DNA of 64,000 nucleotides from contig JAEZJF010000013.1 of the NCBI GenBank assembly GCA_023415825.1, positions 124,001-188,000 on the forward strand. Reading direction: 5' to 3'. This stretch comes from Bacillota bacterium. Lineage in GTDB: Bacteria > Bacillota > Clostridia > DSM-8532. The translations under genes were made by a program, and so were the position numbers. Position 1 is the first letter of the stretch; each line of letters begins with the position of its first letter. This document shows positions 17,056 through 25,479 of this stretch, one piece after another. Below the pieces are notes generated by a model. It worked only from the letters and a program-made list of their open reading frames with translations. It searched no databases and had not been told where the DNA came from.

Positions 17056-17080
17056 ATTCTTTATATATCTTACAATGATC

Positions 17081-17110
17081 AAGGTCACCCTAACTCAAAG
17101 GGTGACCTTT
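17081..17110 (+). terminator. Terminator after the sigma/anti-sigma operon
   Basis: AAGGTCACCCT and AGGGTGACCTT form a perfect 11-bp stem around a 7-base loop, followed by a broken T-rich run (TTTTGCAATTTTT). Confidence 0.8.
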
Positions 17111-17176
17111 TGCAATTTTTCAATCCTTCTACGTTTTTTTTCTGTACAAAACCATAAGCATTTGGTATGTTAAGTA

Positions 17177-17300
17177 AAGGAGCTTAAGCATTTAGGCGAA
17201 TAAAGACGGCTTATTAGTAACCGCTTTATTGCAACTGACAACAAGGCGGGAAATAGCCGTCTCAACATGGGTAAGTTATTATTTGATCATACCTTAAGGA
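17177..17300 (+). repeat. Structured leader element, loosely related to repeat family 1
   Basis: It begins AAGGAGC and ends TTTGATCATACCTTAAGGA, like family 1, but the interior is different. AGACGGCTTATT (17204-17215) pairs with AATAGCCGTCT (17252-17262) with one bulged base, enclosing CCGC/GCGG and a small TTG/CAA helix. It ends at the ribosome-binding site of the next gene, so it would lie in that mRNA leader. Repeat or structured leader RNA cannot be decided by eye. Confidence 0.5.
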
Positions 17301-17307
17301 TGGTTTT

Positions 17308-17871
17308 ATGGACAATCGTTTAATATCGCAAATAAAGAGGGGCCTTAAAGTAACGACCGGCTATTTAATGATACTCATTGTATTTACTGTATTTTCAATG
17401 CCCCTTCTCGGTCTTTCGGGTGACAATACTCCAAAGGTCATGCCCTATGTATCTTTTATACTTTTTTTACTTCTTTTCTGTTCCGTTTATATAGAGATGC
17501 GGAATATTGCTTTTAAAGAAAAGAGGCCTCAGTATAATATCAATCCTTCACCCTTCAAAGGCTTGCTGTATGGTTTTTTAGGCATCATTCCACTGGTTAT
17601 AATTCAAGGCATTTTGATTATGATACAGGTCCCCGAGGATTATACTGTTTTGTTAAGAAGGGTATATCAGGGCCTTTCTGGTCCGCTTTACTGGTTTGCC
17701 AGGCTTCTGGGAAATGCACCTATTCACTATATGATATCGTTTATTCTGGTTGTGTTTATGGCTGCCCTAGGATATTATGCCGGACACAAGGAGTTTTATC
17801 TGGTAGCCTTTATCAGAAATAAGCTGGGCATAAAAAAGAAAGTCAAAAAAAATAGAACGCCCACCCGATGA
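17308..17871 (+). CDS. Hypothetical membrane protein
   Basis: A 187-residue protein with four predicted membrane segments (about residues 18-36, 48-64, 88-107 and 142-160), a basic N-terminus and a strongly basic C-terminal tail (NKLGIKKKVKKNRTPTR). No domain is recognised. AAGGA precedes the ATG. The gene follows the structured element at 17177-17300 and precedes cwlD by about 110 bases. A role linked to envelope or sporulation is suggested only by position. Confidence 0.75.
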   Translation: MDNRLISQIKRGLKVTTGYLMILIVFTVFSMPLLGLSGDNTPKVMPYVSFILFLLLFCSVYIEMRNIAFKEKRPQYNINPSPFKGLLYGFLGIIPLVIIQGILIMIQVPEDYTVLLRRVYQGLSGPLYWFARLLGNAPIHYMISFILVVFMAALGYYAGHKEFYLVAFIRNKLGIKKKVKKNRTPTR

Positions 17872-17985
17872 TAGCATAAAATAATTTTATAAAAGAACAA
17901 GCCGGACATGCACGTTTTTTTGTGATATGGCCAACCCCCCCCTGAATATCTTAGTATAAAGATATGTACAGGGATGGGGTAATAC

Positions 17986-18747
17986 ATGATCGTTTTAGTT
18001 AAAAGAAAAAATGCTGTTTTAATTCTTCTTATACTGTTTTTGTCCGTTGCCATTTTTAGCATTGATGGTGGAGCTAATTCAATTACTGAAACATCGAAGA
18101 GCAACGGAGGCGCCGTTGTGGTATTGGATGCGGGCCATGGCGGGGAGGACCCCGGTGTGGTAAGTGATTATTCCGGCCTGGCAGAAAAAGATCTCAACCT
18201 CCGCATTGCGCAGCTTGTAAAGGTTATGCTTGAACAGGATGGTTATACCGTAATTATGACAAGAATAGAGGATGTCCTCCAATACAAAGAGGGCACCAAA
18301 GAGATTACAGACAAAAGAAGGCAGGATTTAACTAAGAGAAAGAAAGTCATTGATGAAAGCGATGCTGATATTGCTGTCAGCATTCATATGAATGGCTTTA
18401 AGGACACGAAATATAAAGGTGCTCAAACCTTCTTCCCACCTTCTTCGGTGGATAGTGAAAGATTGGCCAAGAGCATACAAAACGAAATGGTTAAAAATCT
18501 TGATCCTGATAATAAGCGCGTGGCCCTTATCAAAAAGGATCGTATTGTGATTTTCAGAGATCTCAAGATTCCTACAGCCCTTATTGAATGCGGATTTCTT
18601 TCCAATTCCGATGAGGAGGCGAAGCTCAAAACCCTGGATTATCAGGAGCAGGTTGCAAAGGCTATTAAGCTGGGTATAGACGGTTTCTTTGGAAAAGAGC
18701 AAAGGAGCAATCAAAGTATAACTTCCGATTCCTCCAACAAAAAATGA
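17986..18747 (+). CDS. cwlD: N-acetylmuramoyl-L-alanine amidase, CwlD-like
   Basis: A 253-residue Amidase_3 enzyme. After an N-terminal hydrophobic export segment (about 9-26) come the zinc-ligand motifs VLDAGHGGEDPG (His51), GLAEKDLNL (Glu67) and SIHMNG, and the catalytic-Glu motif ALIECGFLSN. In spore formers CwlD removes stem peptides from cortex peptidoglycan so that muramic-lactam can form. A cell-wall-growth amidase is the alternative. The last residues (RSNQSITSDSSNKK) are encoded by a family 1 repeat, so the natural C-terminus was probably replaced or extended. GGGATGGGG precedes the ATG. Confidence 0.88.
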   Translation: MIVLVKRKNAVLILLILFLSVAIFSIDGGANSITETSKSNGGAVVVLDAGHGGEDPGVVSDYSGLAEKDLNLRIAQLVKVMLEQDGYTVIMTRIEDVLQYKEGTKEITDKRRQDLTKRKKVIDESDADIAVSIHMNGFKDTKYKGAQTFFPPSSVDSERLAKSIQNEMVKNLDPDNKRVALIKKDRIVIFRDLKIPTALIECGFLSNSDEEAKLKTLDYQEQVAKAIKLGIDGFFGKEQRSNQSITSDSSNKK

Positions 18748-18790
18748 GTGTTTTTCTATTTTGCCGGAAGTTAATCTTTGATTATACCTA
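18702..18790 (+). repeat. Dispersed repeat family 1, copy 3, overlapping the 3' end of cwlD
   Basis: The left end AAGGAGCAATCAAAG lies inside cwlD. CTTCCGATT and GCCGGAAGTTAA form the inner arms, and the right end is TTTGATTATACCTATAA. The first 46 bases encode the cwlD C-terminus and stop. Confidence 0.65.
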
Positions 18791-18862
18791 TAATGAAACA
18801 AGATAAAAACCGATATAGATATCAGATTAAGGATTTTACAAAAGATGGAGTGAGCCTGTTCT

Positions 18863-19657
18863 ATGTTTTTTTATTACTTGTTAACAGCTTCTAGTGTGAT
18901 TCTTCTGATAGCCTTGGTTTCATACGTCATTATGAAACGTGCAAACCAGGGTGTTAGAAAAAACAAGATCGATTTGGCGATTTGTACAGTTCTGGCCGTG
19001 GTTTGCGCAACCCTGACTCCTCTTTTGGCAAACTTCCTGGTTAACAGACTGTACTTTTCTTTTCTCCTTTCTCTGTTTCTTAGCTTTGTCTTTTTGGTAT
19101 TTCTGTCCGCAGGGGCATTTGTCCTTATTCAGCGTGTATTTGTAAAACAAGAAAATCAAAGTTCACCGGAATCTAATGATGAACATCATCAAGAGAGTGA
19201 AAAAACAGAGCCTAATGATGCGGCTGGTCTTGCTGGTCTTAATGAAGCGATTAGTGTCGATGGAGATACAAGCATTGACAAGGCTATTACTTTTAATGAG
19301 CCTGAAGGACTTGAACCGGCTGTTGGCTTTGATGAAGCTGTTAGCTTTGGTGAAGCTGATGACTTTGATGAAGTTGTTAACCTAAATAAGGCTGTTGCAG
19401 AACCTTCAATCCTTCCACGGCTTGTTGACCAAGCTTTGGAGAACAAAAACAATCATCAGTATTACGACGCTATTTCAGCCTATGAGAGAGCTCTGGACCA
19501 GGAGACCGACACAAAACTCCTGGAGTTGGTGATTATTGACCTTTGTGCCCTTTATAAAATGACAAATCAAAAGGAGCTTGTACATAAAATTCTGGAATCC
19601 GATAAATATAAATTGTCGGACTTGGGAATAAGAGAAGATATTTTACAAAATCTTTGA
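18863..19657 (+). CDS. Hypothetical membrane protein with acidic repeat linker and TPR-like tail
   Basis: A 264-residue protein with three N-terminal membrane segments (about 5-25, 35-60 and 66-92). An acidic low-complexity stretch (about 100-180) follows with degenerate repeats around FDEAV, FGEADDFDE and LNKAV. The C-terminal 80 residues are helical (YYDAISAYERALDQE, LVIIDLCALYK), resembling one or two tetratricopeptide units. No family is recognised. The layout suggests a membrane anchor presenting a cytoplasmic protein-binding tail (inference). GGAGTG precedes the ATG with a slightly long spacing. Confidence 0.7.
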   Translation: MFFYYLLTASSVILLIALVSYVIMKRANQGVRKNKIDLAICTVLAVVCATLTPLLANFLVNRLYFSFLLSLFLSFVFLVFLSAGAFVLIQRVFVKQENQSSPESNDEHHQESEKTEPNDAAGLAGLNEAISVDGDTSIDKAITFNEPEGLEPAVGFDEAVSFGEADDFDEVVNLNKAVAEPSILPRLVDQALENKNNHQYYDAISAYERALDQETDTKLLELVIIDLCALYKMTNQKELVHKILESDKYKLSDLGIREDILQNL

Positions 19658-19782
19658 AAGAAATGTAAGGTTAATCATTGATATCTCACCATTTAACTGA
19701 TATGATTATATTTGATCTTGGTATAATTTTCTCGAATTATACATTTGATTATTTTAGATGTCCATTAAGGGGGTAGCTGAGG

Positions 19783-20751
19783 ATGAAAACCGCTCAGCAG
19801 ATTATCGGTTTGCCGGTAGTGAGCATTTTTGACGGAAATGAGATCGGTAAGGTCAAGAACGTCATTATTAATGCTTCAAAAGGTACGATTGACTTTTTTG
19901 TCATCGATAGTGGCATCAGGTCACTTGCAGGAGGCGTTATTCCAGCTGAAAGAGTATTAGGAATCGGTGAATATGCGCTAACGATTCAACAGCCTGATGA
20001 TATCAGCGATATTGTAAAAATCCCCGCAGCCATTGAGCTTATGCAAAAGAATATTACTGTACGGGGCACACGTGTTCTTACCAAAAAGGGAAGTCTTCTA
20101 GGTGAAACGGGTGATATTTACATCAATGACGAGGAGTTATCCTACAGTATTACAGGTGTGGAATTCATCCCTGAAAAAAGTGCCACCCAATCGGGTATTA
20201 TCCCACGAAGCAGTATTATTACTTTTGGTAAAAACCTCTTGGTCGTTCAAGAAGATGTTATTGATCGATTGATTGAGACACCCAGCGCCATTGAAGCTGT
20301 TTCTGAAGACGAAAAAAAAAATGATAATTTAGATTCTGAAAGCACAGCACTCGAAGTCACTTCAGAGAGCGCTGTAACGGACGAGATCTTTGTTTCTCCT
20401 GATGCAGGTGCAGATGAGCTCTTTAAGATTGATGACTTTTACTCGGATATTAGTTTGCGGATTCCGGTTCAGCATGATCCGGAAGAAATAACAATGGCTC
20501 CTGAGATGAGTCATAGCCCTGAAGAGATGTCTGAAACGAAGGCTCCCGCTGATGAGCCGTCCTTAAGTGCGGCAGAGTTGTTTGAGTCTCGCCAGCGTCA
20601 GTACCTTGTGGGAAAAAAGGTAACGAAGACTATATACGGTGCTGATGGCAATATCATCGTCAGCGCTGGAGAGATTATAACAGATCAGATGATTCTTGAT
20701 GTGAAGTCCAGTGGAAAGCTTATAGAATTAGTAATGAACTACGAAGAATAG
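19783..20751 (+). CDS. PRC-barrel domain protein
   Basis: A 322-residue cytoplasmic protein. The N-terminal half carries two PRC-barrel-like modules: GLPVVSIFDGNEIGKVKNVI, and later VRGTRVLTKKGSLLGETGDIY with GVEFIPE. The middle (about 170-260) is acidic and low in complexity. The C-terminus has a short conserved-looking block (LVGKKVTKTIYGADGNIIVSAGEIIT). PRC barrels occur in RNA-processing factors, photosynthetic reaction centres and uncharacterised sporulation-associated proteins. The exact role is unknown. GGGGG precedes the ATG and a terminator follows. Confidence 0.8.
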   Translation: MKTAQQIIGLPVVSIFDGNEIGKVKNVIINASKGTIDFFVIDSGIRSLAGGVIPAERVLGIGEYALTIQQPDDISDIVKIPAAIELMQKNITVRGTRVLTKKGSLLGETGDIYINDEELSYSITGVEFIPEKSATQSGIIPRSSIITFGKNLLVVQEDVIDRLIETPSAIEAVSEDEKKNDNLDSESTALEVTSESAVTDEIFVSPDAGADELFKIDDFYSDISLRIPVQHDPEEITMAPEMSHSPEEMSETKAPADEPSLSAAELFESRQRQYLVGKKVTKTIYGADGNIIVSAGEIITDQMILDVKSSGKLIELVMNYEE

Positions 20752-20759
20752 GCAAAAGG

Positions 20760-20790
20760 ACGGGTCAGGATCATCTGGCCCGTTCTGTTT
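20760..20790 (+). terminator. Terminator after the PRC-barrel gene
   Basis: ACGGG-T-CAG pairs with CTG-G-CCCGT around GATCAT, followed by T-rich sequence. Confidence 0.65.
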
Positions 20791-20836
20791 ATGTTTTACC
20801 TCCGTCCTCCTAAGATTTTCCATGGAGATGATACAA

Positions 20837-22132
20837 ATGATGAAGCATTTAAAAAAATTCTCTTGGATCTCTGTCATCATGCTTCAGTCCTTTTTAGGAA
20901 TTTGTGCAGGCATGTTGATTCTTTCATCTATAAAGGTGGATGCAGTTCGGGCCAATGCAAGGGTAGGGGAACTTCCTGTCGGAGATTTATCCTTTGAAGA
21001 AGCAGAGGCCTTACTGATAGACTTCTATAATCAACAAACAGCATCAGGAGCTCTTATTATAGAGATTGATCAGAAAGCTTACTCCCTGTCTTATTCAGAT
21101 TTGGATGTCTCAGTCGACATTGATAAAACCGTAGAAAGCCTAAAAAAAAGCGTGCCGCAGAATGCATTGAAACAGCTTTTTTCAGACGTTGAAAAAGAGC
21201 TCCATATTCAGCCTGTTTTCACCTATAACTCTGGAAAATTAACAGCCAGGTGTGAAACCCTGTTTTCATCCTTTGAAAAAGCTGCTATTGCTGAACAGTA
21301 TAAGGTTGAAAACGGTATCCTGAAATTTACACCTCAAATTCCCGGGCGCAAGATGGATTACATCCGTCTGGAGCAGGAATTGAAAGAATTGTTCTTTGTT
21401 CAGAATCAACAGCCTTATCGTATAGACACAAAAAGTGCGTCTCTTTTTATAGAAGTAAAAGCAGAAGGCTTGTATAAAGAACCGTTTACTGCCTTGGTTT
21501 CCCAAGCGAAAATTCCATTGGACAAAGGAACTCCGGAAAAAATACAAGAAGATCTTAAGGCCATGGATGGGACTGTATTTGAGAAAGGCCAGGAAATCAA
21601 CTTAAAAACCCTGATTGATTTTTCCAGATATACCTCGGATGTCGAAAAGGATTCATTGAACCGATTGGCAAGTGCTCTCTACCAGGCAGCCCTGCCTATT
21701 GACGGCATAAAGGTCTTAAACCGCAAGCCCGCTCAAAGGCCAGTTACATATACTGATTCCGGCCTTGAGGCTGTTATTGGGGGTGAAGGAGCTAATCTTC
21801 TCATGAAGAACGAGACCGAAAGACCTCTCATGTTACTGGCTGAAATGACAAATGATGGTATAGTCATGTATATGGCCTCTACGGGCGAGCTTAAGAGCGG
21901 GATACTGATTGTACAGAAAAAGGATGAGGTGCCCCCACCTGTAATAACAGAAGTAAATAAAGCCCTTTCGCCTCGCGAAACCAGGGTGGTTTCCGAGGGC
22001 ATACCCGGCTTCACAGCCTATGTGAGCCGTATTATTGACGATGAGCGTGTTGAGCTCAATCATGATGAATACCGGCCTGTAAGCAAAATTGTTGAGGTAG
22101 GAGAAAAGCCTATCTTGACAAGCTCAAAATAA
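20837..22132 (+). CDS. VanW-family / G5-domain exported protein
   Basis: A 431-residue protein with one N-terminal membrane segment (about 12-32). Next come a putative peptidoglycan-binding region (VGELPVGDLSFEEAEALLIDFY and about 200 following residues), then VanW-like sequence around IDGIKVLNRKPAQRPVTYTDSG. The end is a G5-like domain (RVVSEGIPGFTAYVSRIIDDERV...EYRPVSKIVEVG). Together this resembles YoaR/VanW proteins that act at the cell wall. Despite the VanW name, no resistance function is implied. The VanW core is weak, so an extracytoplasmic wall-associated protein is the safest call. GGAGA lies eight bases before ATG 20837. Confidence 0.75.
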   Translation: MMKHLKKFSWISVIMLQSFLGICAGMLILSSIKVDAVRANARVGELPVGDLSFEEAEALLIDFYNQQTASGALIIEIDQKAYSLSYSDLDVSVDIDKTVESLKKSVPQNALKQLFSDVEKELHIQPVFTYNSGKLTARCETLFSSFEKAAIAEQYKVENGILKFTPQIPGRKMDYIRLEQELKELFFVQNQQPYRIDTKSASLFIEVKAEGLYKEPFTALVSQAKIPLDKGTPEKIQEDLKAMDGTVFEKGQEINLKTLIDFSRYTSDVEKDSLNRLASALYQAALPIDGIKVLNRKPAQRPVTYTDSGLEAVIGGEGANLLMKNETERPLMLLAEMTNDGIVMYMASTGELKSGILIVQKKDEVPPPVITEVNKALSPRETRVVSEGIPGFTAYVSRIIDDERVELNHDEYRPVSKIVEVGEKPILTSSK

Positions 22133-22157
22133 GCGAAGTTTGCGTTACGGGTTGGTC

Positions 22158-22250
22158 AAAGCTTGTTACTTCGTAATAAGAACCTGACCCGCTAGCACCA
22201 TCATAGATGGCGAGCGGGTGCCCCAGAACCTTGTTACCGCATAATAGGCT
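22158..22250. repeat. Dispersed repeat family 2, copy A
   Basis: TTGTTACTTCGTAATAAG (a small hairpin with TTC loop) is followed by ACCCGCTAGC...GAGCGGGT, which encloses CCATC-ATA-GATGG, and then GAACCTTGTTACCGCATAATAGG. It fills the convergent gap between the VanW-like gene and sleB. No T-run is present, yet a role in ending transcripts is possible. Related copies are at 25563-25686, 50210-50404 and 61704-61785. Confidence 0.7.
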
Positions 22251-22258
22251 TTACATAC

Positions 22259-22948
22259 TTACTTACAGAAATTATGTTTTCCGATCTTTACTACAAGAGG
22301 ACGACTCCATATCCATTTACTCGTTGCCGTGGCAGGATTGAAATAATAGATGGAGCCATAGCTTGGATCCCATCCGTTTAGCGCGTCACGTGCCGCACGA
22401 TAGGCTGTATCATTGGGAGTCAAGTTAAATTGTCCGTCTCTAACTGCATCAAAGGCGCCCGGCTGATAAATTACACCTGAAACCGAATTTGGGAAGCGGC
22501 TGTCGGCTACTCTGTTTAGAATGACGGCACCCACTGCTACCTGGCCTTCATAAGGCTCACCGCGTGCTTCACCATAAATCATGCGTGCCATGAGATCTAG
22601 ATCTTTGTTAGTAGTAGAAGTCGTTCCTGTGGGAAGACCGAGAGCATACAAGGTTGCTTTGCCTGCTACCCCGTCAACTTTTAGCCCATTCCTGCTTTGG
22701 AAATATCGTACAGCCTGATAGGTCAGATAGCCGTACTTTCCGTCCACGGTGCCACTATAATAACCCCAAGCCTTTAGTCTTTTTTGAATTTCCGTAACCT
22801 CTTTACCCTTAGATCCATAATAGGATAAAGTGGTCTGGGCTTTATTGAATTGGTCGATACTTGAGGCATGATCGGACAGCACTAACCCAGATATAACGAC
22901 GATTACAGCAATTAAATAAATCCATGCAATTTGTTTGTGCTTCTTCAT
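22259..22948 (-). CDS. sleB: Spore cortex-lytic enzyme SleB
   Basis: A 229-residue protein with a signal peptide or anchor (about 7-25), a peptidoglycan-binding domain (about 48-103: GKEVTEIQKRLKAWGYYSG, VDGVAGKATLYALG) and a Hydrolase_2 lytic transglycosylase domain (about 118-229). The likely catalytic Glu127 lies in MIYGEARGEPYEGQVAVGAV. SleB degrades muramic-lactam cortex peptidoglycan during germination, complementing CwlD encoded 4 kb away. The usual partner gene ypeB is not adjacent. The ATG at 22948 has GGAGGT upstream, better than a start 12 bases earlier. Confidence 0.95.
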   Translation of the reverse strand: MKKHKQIAWIYLIAVIVVISGLVLSDHASSIDQFNKAQTTLSYYGSKGKEVTEIQKRLKAWGYYSGTVDGKYGYLTYQAVRYFQSRNGLKVDGVAGKATLYALGLPTGTTSTTNKDLDLMARMIYGEARGEPYEGQVAVGAVILNRVADSRFPNSVSGVIYQPGAFDAVRDGQFNLTPNDTAYRAARDALNGWDPSYGSIYYFNPATATSKWIWSRPLVVKIGKHNFCK

Positions 22949-22973
22949 GAGTACCTCCAAGATGAGTATTAAT

Positions 22974-22999
22974 TTTATATTCCCGTTAGGGAATATAAA
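22974..22999. other. Perfect 11-bp hairpin between sleB and the upstream minus-strand operon
   Basis: TTTATATTCCC and GGGAATATAAA pair around GTTA, 26 bases before the sleB start. AT-rich flanks but no clear T-run on either side. It could end the upstream transcript or regulate sleB. Confidence 0.45.
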
Positions 23000-23046
23000 A
23001 CCCCATGAGAAGCTTTTGCAAATGGTAAAAAATTATTCATGGGCAT

Positions 23047-23301
23047 TTAAAATCCCAAAAAATTCCCGTCCACTCCGGCTAAAAAAATGAATATAAGAAC
23101 ACCCACCAATAGAAAGTCGCACTCATTCCCCTCAGTCAAAAGCAGAATAATAATCACAATTAGGATGATGTCATCCTGCTTGAGATTCCTTAAAAAAGCA
23201 GGGAAGAACGAAGGCCTATTGGAAAAGGCAGGAACAGTATGGTTTCGATTTTCATCCACCTCATAAGGCAACGGGATGGCATTCAGGCCTCGTGGTTCCA
23301 T
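23047..23301 (-). CDS. Small membrane protein of unknown function
   Basis: An 84-residue protein: a polar N-terminus (MEPRGLNAIPLPYEVDENR) followed by two hydrophobic segments (LKQDDIILIVIIILLLTEG and FLLVGVLIFIFLAG). GGGGTG precedes ATG 23301. A longer frame start lacks a site. It is the last gene of a three-gene minus-strand cluster beside sleB. Its hydrophobic end, with the acidic TEGNECD between segments, resembles small membrane proteins of spore formers, but I cannot name a family. Confidence 0.65.
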   Translation of the reverse strand: MEPRGLNAIPLPYEVDENRNHTVPAFSNRPSFFPAFLRNLKQDDIILIVIIILLLTEGNECDFLLVGVLIFIFLAGVDGNFLGF

Positions 23302-23308
23302 TGGCGAA

Positions 23309-23722
23309 TCACCCCTTTGTATTGCGGTTGTTATTTGGTGCAATGGAGCTTATGATGGCGATAACCTTTAACAGTTGGACGGCACCGTTGAGACGCTGCT
23401 GCCTTTGGTTACCCAGGAAAGGCTGTACTGAATTCAAAAGGGTGATCCGGGAATCCGACACATTATTGAACATGCTGAGCATCTCTCCGGCTTTGGCTAG
23501 TAAATTTACATCTATGCCATTGTTTCGGCTATTTGAGGGAGGAGCGGAGGAAAGACCGGTACTTCCTTCATTAGTGGCAACGGGATCTGATGGGGAATCA
23601 CCCTGATTTGCCCCTGAGCCAGGAGGTACGATGCTCTCAACAATGTTTTTCAAGCTATTGGTATCTGAAACTCCAAACATGTCAGCAATTTGTTTAAGCT
23701 TCTTATCGAGGTTATCAGCCAT
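23309..23722 (-). CDS. Hypothetical protein, middle gene of a three-gene cluster
   Basis: A 137-residue soluble protein. The N-terminal LDKKLKQIADMFGVSD helix is followed by a Pro, Ser and Asn-rich linker (about 35-67). A C-terminal helical part (LAKAGEMLSMFNNVSDSRITLL, QRQQRLNGAVQLLKVIAIISSI) follows. AGGAGG precedes the ATG. It lies 7 bases before the small membrane protein gene and 17 after the 101-residue gene, so the three are likely one operon. No domain is recognised. Proximity to sleB hints at a sporulation link only. Confidence 0.7.
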   Translation of the reverse strand: MADNLDKKLKQIADMFGVSDTNSLKNIVESIVPPGSGANQGDSPSDPVATNEGSTGLSSAPPSNSRNNGIDVNLLAKAGEMLSMFNNVSDSRITLLNSVQPFLGNQRQQRLNGAVQLLKVIAIISSIAPNNNRNTKG

Positions 23723-23739
23723 AACACCGCCTCCTGTCT

Positions 23740-24045
23740 TTACTTTAATAGGGATTTGATCTTTTTGGCTATTTGGGCTCCGTCAGGGCCGAGAATCTGA
23801 ATGATTTTTTCCAGGTCTTTTTCAGTTACTTTTCCTTTAATGTCTTCGAGGCTGATACCCATTTGGCTAAGCTTCTTGGCATCATATTCGCCCATTTTAT
23901 CTAGAATTTCTCCTGTATCCATTTGACCAAGCCGTCTTCTTATTTCCTGAGGGCTTTCATTGTGAAGCATCTCAATAGCCTTTTCCAATTTCTTTTTTGC
24001 TATGTTGCCGTTGATTTTGTCAAAAACATTATAATTATCAGGCAT
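23740..24045 (-). CDS. Hypothetical helical protein, first gene of the cluster
   Basis: A 101-residue soluble, charged, largely helical protein (IAKKKLEKAIEMLHNESPQEIRRRL, YDAKKLSQMGISLEDIKGKVTEKDLEKIIQIL). The C-terminal half resembles a short helical bundle of unknown family. GGTGAG lies just before ATG 24045, favoured over an upstream in-frame start. It leads the operon with the two following genes. Confidence 0.7.
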   Translation of the reverse strand: MPDNYNVFDKINGNIAKKKLEKAIEMLHNESPQEIRRRLGQMDTGEILDKMGEYDAKKLSQMGISLEDIKGKVTEKDLEKIIQILGPDGAQIAKKIKSLLK

Positions 24046-24109
24046 ACTCTCACCACTAAATAAAACATCTGCATTCAATTGTATGCGTCATTGCTTGTCA
24101 TGTTGCATA

Positions 24110-24148
24110 AAAAAAGACAAAAAAAGGTGCGTACCAAAGGTACGCACC
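24110..24148 (-). terminator. Terminator of argD
   Basis: On the minus strand GGTGCGTACC-TTT-GGTACGCACC forms a perfect 10-bp stem, followed by seven T and a second T-run. It lies 13 bases after the argD stop. Confidence 0.9.
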
Positions 24149-24161
24149 ACCTAACTCAACT

Positions 24162-25358
24162 CTAGAACTCTTCCAATATTTTATCCAATACCTCGGTATA
24201 ACCGTCAATGTCCTCTTTAGTAATAATGAGGGGAGGTAGCATACGAATGATATTGTCGCCGACGGTACCTATGAGATAGCCGGCTTCCAGGCATTTGAGC
24301 TTGATGGCAACAGCCTTTTGAATCGAAAACTGGACACCTATCATGAGACCTTTTCCGCGCACTTCCTCTATAAATGAATATTTTTCCTTGAGTGCGTTAA
24401 GCTTGCTTATGAGATAATCCCCCATTTTCGCCGAGTTCTCATAAAGCTTATCGTTAATGATGGTTGAAAGCACTGCGAAACCTGTACTGCAGGCCAAAGG
24501 ATTGCCGCCGAATGTCGAACCGTGATCCCCGGGTTCGAAGGCACCGGCATAGGGCTCCTTGGCACAAAGGGCACCTATGGGGAACCCACCACCCAAAGCC
24601 TTGGCTAATGTAAAAATATCCGGCTCCACGCCATAATGCTCGTATCCGAACATTTTGCCGGTTCTTCCGAGACCGCACTGGACCTCGTCAAAAATAAGAA
24701 GAACATCTTTCTCGGTACAAAGCTTACGAACCTTTTGAATGTATTCCACATTGGTGGGATTCACTCCGCTCTCACCCTGGATGGGCTCCAGCATGATGGC
24801 GCAGGTGTATTCCGTAATGGCATTCTCAAGTGCCTCAAAATCATTGATTGGAACGCTTAAAAATTTAGGCGTCAGAGGTGAGTAATTTTTTTGATATTTT
24901 TCCTGGCCTGTAGCTGCCAGGGTCGCCAATGTTCTTCCATGGAAAGACTTCTCGAGAGTAATAATTTCAAATTTCTGAGGCAGACCTTTCTTTCTAAAGT
25001 AGAGCCGTGCCAGTTTAATGGCTCCTTCGTTTGCCTCTGCACCGCTATTGGCAAAGAACACCTTATCACAACAGGAATTTTCTACAATAAGTTGGGCCAG
25101 CTTGGCTTGCGACTCAATATAGTAATAATTGGAACAATGAATGCATTTCTGTGCCTGATCTATAATAGCATTGACCAAAACAGGATGGGAATGGCCTAAA
25201 GCACTCACTGCAATGCCGGCCAAAAAATCCGTATAAACCTTGCCATTTGTATCCCAAAGCCTCATGCCTTCACCTTTTTCAAAGCAAACGGGCAGTCTGT
25301 CACCAAAAGTGTTCATAAAATATTTTTTGTCCAATGCAATAATTTCATTTAGTGTCAT
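24162..25358 (-). CDS. argD: Acetylornithine aminotransferase
   Basis: A 398-residue class III PLP-dependent aminotransferase. Landmarks are FLAGIAVSALGHSHP, FFANSGAEANEGAIKLAR, EPIQGESGVNP, FDEVQCGLGRTGK and the PLP-binding Lys253 in TLAKALGGGFPIGA. It converts N-acetylglutamate semialdehyde to N-acetylornithine in arginine synthesis. An ornithine or succinylornithine aminotransferase is the close alternative, but the ARG box at the promoter supports ArgD. The gene stands alone, with argF 21 kb away in this window. Confidence 0.92.
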   Translation of the reverse strand: MTLNEIIALDKKYFMNTFGDRLPVCFEKGEGMRLWDTNGKVYTDFLAGIAVSALGHSHPVLVNAIIDQAQKCIHCSNYYYIESQAKLAQLIVENSCCDKVFFANSGAEANEGAIKLARLYFRKKGLPQKFEIITLEKSFHGRTLATLAATGQEKYQKNYSPLTPKFLSVPINDFEALENAITEYTCAIMLEPIQGESGVNPTNVEYIQKVRKLCTEKDVLLIFDEVQCGLGRTGKMFGYEHYGVEPDIFTLAKALGGGFPIGALCAKEPYAGAFEPGDHGSTFGGNPLACSTGFAVLSTIINDKLYENSAKMGDYLISKLNALKEKYSFIEEVRGKGLMIGVQFSIQKAVAIKLKCLEAGYLIGTVGDNIIRMLPPLIITKEDIDGYTEVLDKILEEF

Positions 25359-25386
25359 TGAAAATACACCTCCGAGCTTTTTTATA

Positions 25387-25416
25387 ATTATACATTTTTA
25401 TGAATAAATATTCAAT
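25387..25416 (-). promoter_or_regulatory. argD promoter overlapped by an ARG box
   Basis: On the minus strand TTGAAT and TATAAT (25392-25387) are 17 bp apart. The sequence TGAATAAATATTCA (25401-25414) overlaps the -35 and matches the palindromic ArgR/AhrC core TGAAT-N4-ATTCA exactly. Repression by an ArgR-type protein with arginine is expected. Confidence 0.85.
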
Positions 25417-25479
25417 GAAAAGTTGAAAAATTGACCAAAGAATACCTATAAAAACCTAATAAATTGAAGAAGATAAACA

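Noticed and set aside
20837..22132. VanW resemblance as a vancomycin-resistance gene
   Set aside because: There are no vanR, vanS, vanH, vanA or vanX genes nearby. The protein is a wall-associated G5/VanW-type protein of the kind common in spore formers.
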